Positions 57,933 through 64,000 of a stretch of DNA of 64,000 nt are shown piece by piece. The notes beneath the pieces were generated by a model. It saw nothing but the letters and a program-made list of their open reading frames with translations, searched no databases and was not told where the DNA came from. The DNA lies in the NCBI GenBank assembly GCA_014529385.2, contig CM043948.1, forward strand, positions 74,484,791 to 74,548,790, read 5' to 3'. The stretch is from Adiantum capillus-veneris (Eukaryota; Streptophyta; Polypodiopsida; Polypodiales; Pteridaceae). The translations under genes and the position numbers were made by a program. Within the stretch, counting starts at the first letter, position 1. Every line of letters starts with the position of its first letter.

Positions 57933-60241
57933 GTATGTACATATATTATTGAAGTGTTTTCCTACATTAAGGTCTGAAACCTGGATATACGCTCTTATTT
58001 GAGTTGAGCTTGTTGGGCTTTGAGTACCTATTTATGCAAGGTGAGTGCTTGGGAGAATCAAGAAAAGAGTGCCTATTGTAAGTGCCAATTATGGGACACT
58101 CTAAATGCATATGAGAATTGATATTTTTTTCCATAAAACCATGCTGCGTGAGAAGTGGCGTTGATGGGTACTTCAAGGGAAGAATGTAGCACTTGTAATA
58201 TCCAAAGACATCTCAATAGCTTCCACTTTTACTAGAAGGGTTTTTGATGTAGAAGCTTCTCCACTCATTCCTCATTGTGTGTAGTGCATGAGTGTCTTTT
58301 AGACATTCTCTTTCTTCTTCTACGGACTTAAATTATATAGATTTTGACTCTTATGCTCACCTATTCTAGCATGAGTGACCTAACTTAAATATGCTCAACT
58401 CTTCCAGCTCGAGCAGTACCTATGGTAGCTAAGACTCTTAGACCACAAAAATATTACATGAAGCTTTGGGACTAATGCCTTGCTCATTTATTGGCTCAGC
58501 TGCCCAACTTTGACTTTTTATGCCATTTTTAGTGGCGACGTGGACTTACCTTTTTTTGAAGCCGTTACATGATGTAAGAAGGTTCTTGAGTTTGCGGACT
58601 TCATCATTGTGATGGTCTTTGGATGCCATCATTTTGTTCATAATTGGGCATACTCTAGATCGTTGTATTTTGAATCAGTGTTGATATTTACTTGAAGCTC
58701 AATTTTCTCTGTCTGGTGATTTTGATTGTTGTAGTTGCCATTTGGATCGTCAAAATCTTTTTCGCTATTGAGTTGGTAAGCGCCGATGTTGCTTTACCTT
58801 TTGTACACCTTTTGTTGTGTTGATATGAGCTGATGAGCTCCTTTGTTTTGTGCTTGATTGTGGGTTAGTATTTGTTAGTTTGTTAGTTTTTTTTTGGCGG
58901 CATTATTCCGTATGTCTTTTTATGTAGTGTTTGCTCCCCCCTCCCGTGGTTGAGTCCTCTTGAGAAATTTGAAATTACGGCTTGATGGGGTTGATCATTG
59001 TGTTTGGGTGATGTCATTTGTTAATTTGATCCATGATGGGCTTTTGAACCCATTTCACCTTGATGTTGTTATGAGTTTTTTTGGAAGAAGTGATTGTGCA
59101 TATGTACATACACATGCATGGTTCATTGAATAAAGGATTGCCCATTTTCCACAGCCAGGTGGTTACGTGGGGCCCACATGTGTACAAATTGTAAGACAAC
59201 ATGTACATAGTACATCGATTTTCATTATCACCAATACCAGTGTTTTTTTCTCTATAATAATGAGGAGTTGGTAGCATGTAAAACTTCTCAAGGAAGCTAT
59301 CAATGGGACGATGCCATGAGGTAAGCAGGTGCATCCGATGGCATCTAGTGACGTCAGGAGGTCGAATGGGGTCAATACTTGCACGTGGATAAGTACAGAC
59401 ACAACGTGGGTGTTTTCTTGTGATAATCATGAAAAAGGTCATCATGAGAACAGTATTTGGGGGCCACTTCACGTGGTTGCAGGATGCATTATTGAAAAAA
59501 GTTGAGTGCCAGGTGTACGGATGGATGTAGAAGAGTGATAAAAATGCATTGCGTGGGTAGTTTTTTGGCCTGTTCAGGGTCCATTTGAGGTCAACTAAAA
59601 GGCCAAAGGTGACCAAGGGATAAAGTGAAGTGTGGACACTGAAAAACCTGAGATAAAGACCAGAAAAACGTGGAGAGAAGAGAAGGAACATCCGCAACTC
59701 AATTTTTACTGTTTTTGGAGCCTGTTTTGGCCTTAAACTGCTCATCCGAGCTCGGATTTGAGTGCTTTGATATTGTAGATTGGGGTTTTTGGTCGCTCTG
59801 AACGCAATGGAACTGTCAATTTTGCCAAATTACTCACTTTTTTCTACTATGTTGTCTGTGTAAGTTTCTCCTGTGAGAGCGAAGCCTCTGTTCAAATTTG
59901 GGATTGTATCTGGCATATTTCATCCATATTGTGTGAGCTATTTGCCCCATTGGTGTTGGGACAAGCTCAATTGTATCTAAACATCAGAAATTATCCTCTT
60001 TTGAGCTGAGTTTTTTGGGTGTGTGTGTATGTCTCTCTCTCTCTCTGTGTTGAGTGGGCAGATGGATAGTCTCCTCCTCTCACTCCATCAATGTGTTCCC
60101 TGTATCGGCCAAGTGGGTTTTGTAAGCCGAGTGGTGCCCCATAGTGTGTGTGTGTGTGTGTGTGTGTGTGTATCATCCCAAGAGTGTGTGTCGGGTGATT
60201 ATAGAGGCATTGTGTGTGTTTCCATCCCGCTCATATTATTT
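57933..60241 (+). mobile_element. Flank and probable LTR of a further gypsy element
   Basis: No gene. A primer-binding-site-like word at 60242 implies that an LTR ends just before it, perhaps at CCCGCTCA (60226-60233). The LTR start could not be set and no second LTR is in view. (GT)n at about 60144-60170. The longest frame (59745-59014, - strand) shows no domain and seems to be chance. Confidence 0.45.
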
Positions 60242-60259
60242 TGGCGCCCCCACGGAGGA
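60242..60259 (+). other. Primer binding site, same type as the 12-kb element
   Basis: TGGCGCCCCCACGGAGGA differs by one base from the site at 48523. It suggests a relative of the 12-kb gypsy element. A leader of about 1 kb without genes follows. Confidence 0.6.
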
Positions 60260-61239
60260 TCTTCTTCGAGTACCTTCAGCTTCGGCATTACAGGTTACAC
60301 GTTACAAGTATAAGTGATTCACACAGGTACATGTAGCTCGAGTAGAGTGATATATTGGCAAGTGGAAGTCACTTGCAATTGCCGTGGGTATGCATCATTT
60401 GGCGTATGTTTGAGTGCATTATCTTGTATTGTACGCTTCTTGTGGATACTGCCATTGTACGCCATACTTGGTTTTATTTGGCAGTCCCAGCCATTTTTGA
60501 GATTTGGACTGGAAGATAGTCATTTCTGAGACTTGACTATACGAGAGTTGCATAAGATTTCATGAGAGTGTTGATAGGGTGAGATTTTATTGAGCTGGGG
60601 AATTCTCAAATGTGAGATCCTTTCGATGATACAGGTGGCTGGAGCACCCTTTTTGTGACCTTGCCATAGGCTATGTACTAGTGATTCCTACTTGATGCTC
60701 GGGTTCTATTGTTGGTAGGTTATGCATATATATCCACTCTATATTTTGGGTTCTTACTGCTCTAATTCTGGGGAAAATTTGCCAAAATTTTTCCAAGTTG
60801 TGATGGGTGATTTTTTGGTCTTTTGAGCCATTTATGCTATTATGCTACTAAAATTCTCTCAAAATCAGAGGATAAGTCATGTGTGCCTTCTTCGGAGCTG
60901 CATGGTTGGCTTTAATGGATGATCAAAACTGACCTCAATTCACACCTTTTCATTTAACACAAAGAATCCAAATAAATTTTTAATGTGTCCAGGAAGATTT
61001 TTTACCAGTAGCACATAGCCTTTATGTTCGGGCCAAGAAGATTAAGAGAGATACTGGAATCTCCTTTGCCTGTTGTAATTCCAATGATTAACTATGAAAA
61101 CTCATTTGATGTACATGTGTTCATACTTTTCTAAAGCTTGAGCTCCATTGAAGTTTTCTGGGAATTGAGTCAGTTTAAAGTTTTGGGTTCTTGCATGTGT
61201 GTTCAAAGGGGTTCTCAAAGCATCGTAACTTGGGTAGCC

Positions 61240-62208
61240 ATGGATTTCTCCTATCCGGAATTTCATGGAAGAAGTGATGAAGATGTGGAAGACTTTTTGA
61301 AAAAGATGTAGGTTGCCTGCATTGGCAATTGTAAGATTCATGACCCGGTGTAGATGTTACGTCTTCTCTAGATTTGTTTGAAGAGTGATGCACGAGTTTG
61401 GTCCAAAGCATTTGAAGAGGAGTTGCATGTGGCTGATCCACCTATGAAATTAAGTTAGGATAATCTAAGGCATGGATTGGAAGTGGAGTTTGTGAAGACA
61501 GAAGATCCTGACAATGTGTGGCAAGAAGTACAGGGTTTGGTGCAAAGGGAAGGTGAGCCAGTAGATGCATACATACGTAAGTTTTCAATGGCATGGGAGA
61601 GGATGTGCAAGGCCTTAGCACCACAGGTACCCTCACCTGACATGATGAAGAAGGACAGGTTCTTGGCTGGTCTTTGGGAGAATATACGTTGGAGAGTGGA
61701 GCTAAAGAAGCCTGGGACATATGAAGATTCACTGGCGGTATCAAGGAACAAAGAGTGGAAGCGGAGAAGGATGAATCAGCTAGGAGTAGAGTCTTTGTCC
61801 AGGAGGTTTGAGTTTCAACCTATGGACTTTTTGCAAAGTCTCATGCTAGGGGTTCATCATGAACCAGTGGTTTCTGTTACTCCTCAGGTTATGCCAGCAG
61901 TGGTCACTATAGAAGTGCAAGATGATGGGCTAAGGCAAGACATGAGGCAAGTGGTAGATTTAATGAAGAATCTCAACCTAAACATGCTAGGTAATGTGGG
62001 AAATAATCGAGGTCCGGGGAGGTTTTCAAATCAGGCAGGAGGTGAAGAAATACCCAGGAATGGTGTTGGACAAAGCAATGGTAGAGTCTGGAGGCAGACG
62101 CCCACGTGTTATAATTGTGGAGAGTTGGGCCACATCAGCCCACAATGTGATAAGCCACCAAGGATGGGGGGGAGACATGAATCCATTGCCAAGACAGGTG
62201 CTAACTAG
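61240..62208 (+). pseudogene. Gypsy gag with four in-frame TAG codons
   Basis: Starts at ATG 61240 (MDFSYPEFHGRSDEDVEDFL) and stays in one frame to the stop at 62206. TAG codons at 61309, 61351, 61369 and 61456 interrupt the first 80 codons. The gag domain includes SDARVWSKAFEEEL, DNLRHGLEVEF, REGEPVDAYIRKFSMAWERM and DRFLAGLWENIRW. The zinc knuckle CYNCGELGHISPQC is at about 62109-62150 and looks intact. No frameshift was found in 970 bp, and no TAA or TGA occurs before the end. After 62208 homology fades (62209-62552: no domain recognised). Inactive unless TAG is read through. Confidence 0.82.
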
Positions 62209-62552
62209 GTCAAATGATTATGGCATTGAATTAAGGAAGAAGAAGGAACCAGTGGATTGACCCATGAGGAAAAGGAAAATACAAAAGGGATAAGTGTGGT
62301 CACCTTGGAGAAGGCAGCAAAGCTCGAGGATACATTAGTGATGCCTATTGGGAAGAGGACTACACAGGATAAGGAAGGAAGAAGAGCCTGTTGAGCCAGC
62401 AGAGGATCACACCCACATTTTTGCTCACACCCATCATTTTGTAACCATTGATTGTAATAAATGTCTTTCCGACATTAATTTTGATTTGAGCCATTCATTA
62501 AGTAATGGGACTCAATTGAGTTTCCAGCTTGTAATCCCGAAGTAATTTCACC

Positions 62553-63325
62553 TGTTGATGTAAATAATTAGAGATGTTCTCACCTCCAAGGCTGAGGTAT
62601 ATAAGCCAAAGTTTTGTAACCTAAAAGAGATTCAATTATTAATCAAAGTGAGTTTTTGAGCACCGTGACTGTGTCTGAGAGAGAGAGAGAGAGAGAGAGT
62701 CTTATCTTCTTGCTACGCGAGCTACGGGGCCGCCATTGGAGAAGCGACACCGCCATTGTGTTAGCAACGGTGAGAGCTACGCACAGATACCAAGAGTGCG
62801 CGCTATCGGCTTCTACGTGTGGTAAGTTCCTACGAGCTTCGGTGTGAGTTTTCTTCCAACTCGTGTGTCGGAATAGAGCGTGCTGCATATCTATAGAACC
62901 ACAACGAGTAGAGCTACGCATTAGTACCATTGGGGTCAAGTTTCGGTCACCTGTATTTTTCGGCCTGTCTTCATACGCGTTTACCGCACGGAGTGGTTAT
63001 AGGTTGATTTTGCAGTTCAAGTCTTTAGGGTGTTGTTCTTACCTAGTGTATAGACTTTCCCTTGAGTTTGAGATCGATTCAATGATTCTAGATCCTGTTT
63101 TGTATAGCATTCGTTCGTAGTACGAATTTCAGTCACTTGCGTATTTTAGAACTTAGATTTGATTTCCTTAGTAGTGATTGTCATTAGAAGGTCGAGTAGG
63201 TGAATTGACACCCACCTAGTTGTTTTCATGCGCCTGCGGGTCAAGCTCCGTCCTCGTCTGACAAATTCTGTTGTTAGTTGAGTTCTCGCTATTTAGCTTC
63301 CGCTAGCGGCGTAACCGCCTTAACA
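62553..63325 (+). mobile_element. 5' LTR of an LTR retrotransposon running off the window
   Basis: Candidate start TGTTGATG at 62553 and end CCTTAACA at 63325. TATA-like GTATATAAGCC at about 62597, then TTGTAACCTAAAAGAGATT, shared in type with the - strand LTR near 45.2 kb, and a (GA)n tract at 62679-62699. The end is fixed by the primer site that follows; the start rests on the TG...CA rule. Confidence 0.65.
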
Positions 63326-63327
63326 TT

Positions 63328-63345
63328 TGGCGCCGTTGCCGGGGA
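63328..63345 (+). other. Primer binding site, tRNA-Asp type
   Basis: TGGCGCCGTTGCCGGGGA is the well-known plant gypsy primer site, complementary to the 3' end of tRNA-Asp(GTC). It shows that the element continues to the right. Confidence 0.9.
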
Positions 63346-64000
63346 CGAGAGCCCTAAGTAGGTGACCTTAGACTAATCCTACGAGGTGAGTCGTATAAAC
63401 TACTTTGTATACTTTAGTTAGAAAAGATCTAGGAGTGGTGGACTCCGAAGGTCTCGAGAGATACTAGGAAGTGGGGTATTCCTGGGTCTTCCATGTTGAC
63501 AGTATTTTTAGTTTAGTTTAGATTAGATTGTTTTTTATGGTGTTTAAGTGGTTGTTGACATAAAAAGCATTTGCTACTCCTTGTGTGGTAGTAAATCTCT
63601 TTATATTTTCAATTGCAAAAAATCCATTTTATGATTAGAAGTAGCTTAGGTAGGGCCTGATTTGATCCTGATCCAGAGCTATCAATTGGTGTTCTATTTG
63701 CTTGATGTGTTTGATTGCATGTTAGATCACTGAAAAAGTCGCTTTGGTAGTGAAATATTCAATAAACAAAGTTCAGAAAAATTTTCTGTGTAACTGATTG
63801 TTGCTGAGCACTTAAAAGAGCTATTGGAAGAGTTCTGTGCTGAAAAACTGGAAATCTGCAACTTTAGACATCATACGCGTATGATGTCTTAGGACTTAAA
63901 CAGAGACTAAAATTGAAAATTTGACATTGCCAGAGTGTTTAGAAGGGGGGTTTTAAATACATTGAGAGATGTCCAGTACGTGAACGACCACAAGATGACA
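63346..64000 (+). other. Retrotransposon leader with a 24-bp perfect palindrome
   Basis: No ORF of note. A perfect palindrome occupies 63866-63889 (left half AGACATCATACG). The coding region is expected beyond the window. Confidence 0.6.

Noticed and set aside
59014-59745. 243-codon frame on the - strand
   Set aside because: No recognisable domain and odd composition; it lies in what seems to be an LTR, and no promoter or homology supports it.

Overview
This 64 kb window is nuclear DNA of a land plant: spliced genes with GT-AG introns, plant-type PPR, glycosyltransferase and VQ fragments, plant-type Ty3/gypsy, Ty1/copia, LINE and Helitron elements, and very many long dinucleotide repeats. 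The species cannot be named from the sequence. There is one convincing intact host gene, a four-exon alpha/beta-hydrolase at 8926-10313, and one possible single-exon gene at 30723-31304. Nearly everything else is transposable elements in various stages of decay, gene fragments and simple-sequence DNA.

Layout. 1-2192: decayed gypsy gag-pol, + strand. 7288-7993: solo LTR with a 5-bp target duplication (TAAAC). 8926-10313: hydrolase gene, followed by a long palindrome (10742-10868). 11.9-12.6 kb: PPR pseudogene. 12.5-15.5 kb: decayed gypsy pol, - strand. 17427-19374: complete small LTR retrotransposon (terminal repeats, primer site, 5-bp duplication CTGTT) carrying a possible PPR scrap. 19.95-22.55 kb: decayed Helitron Rep/helicase, - strand. 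24.8-30.0 kb: (CT)n, (GT)n and (CA)n arrays with higher-order structure and two gene fragments (UGT, VQ). 31.7-37.7 kb: nearly full-length LINE, - strand, containing four near-identical 220-bp tandem copies. 38.6-41.0 kb: copia LTR, primer site and broken gag. 41.5-45.1 kb: Helitron-like termini, including a head-to-tail junction.

45849-57932 is the centrepiece: a young 12.1-kb gypsy element with about 2.7-kb LTRs, inserted in the 3' end of an older - strand LTR element. Its pol order is protease, RT, degenerate RNase H, second complete RNase H, integrase, which suggests the Tat/Athila branch. The gag-pol frame is open over 5.28 kb except for two stops. Upstream of gag lie two tandem, mutually related ORFs of unknown function that appear to be reached by splicing. 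60.2-62.2 kb holds a primer site and broken gag of another gypsy element, and 62.55-64.0 kb the 5' LTR, tRNA-Asp-type primer site and leader of a further element running off the window.

There is no operon-like cooperation between genes. The main stories are nested insertion, gene-fragment capture, satellite-like amplification and transition-type decay of coding frames.
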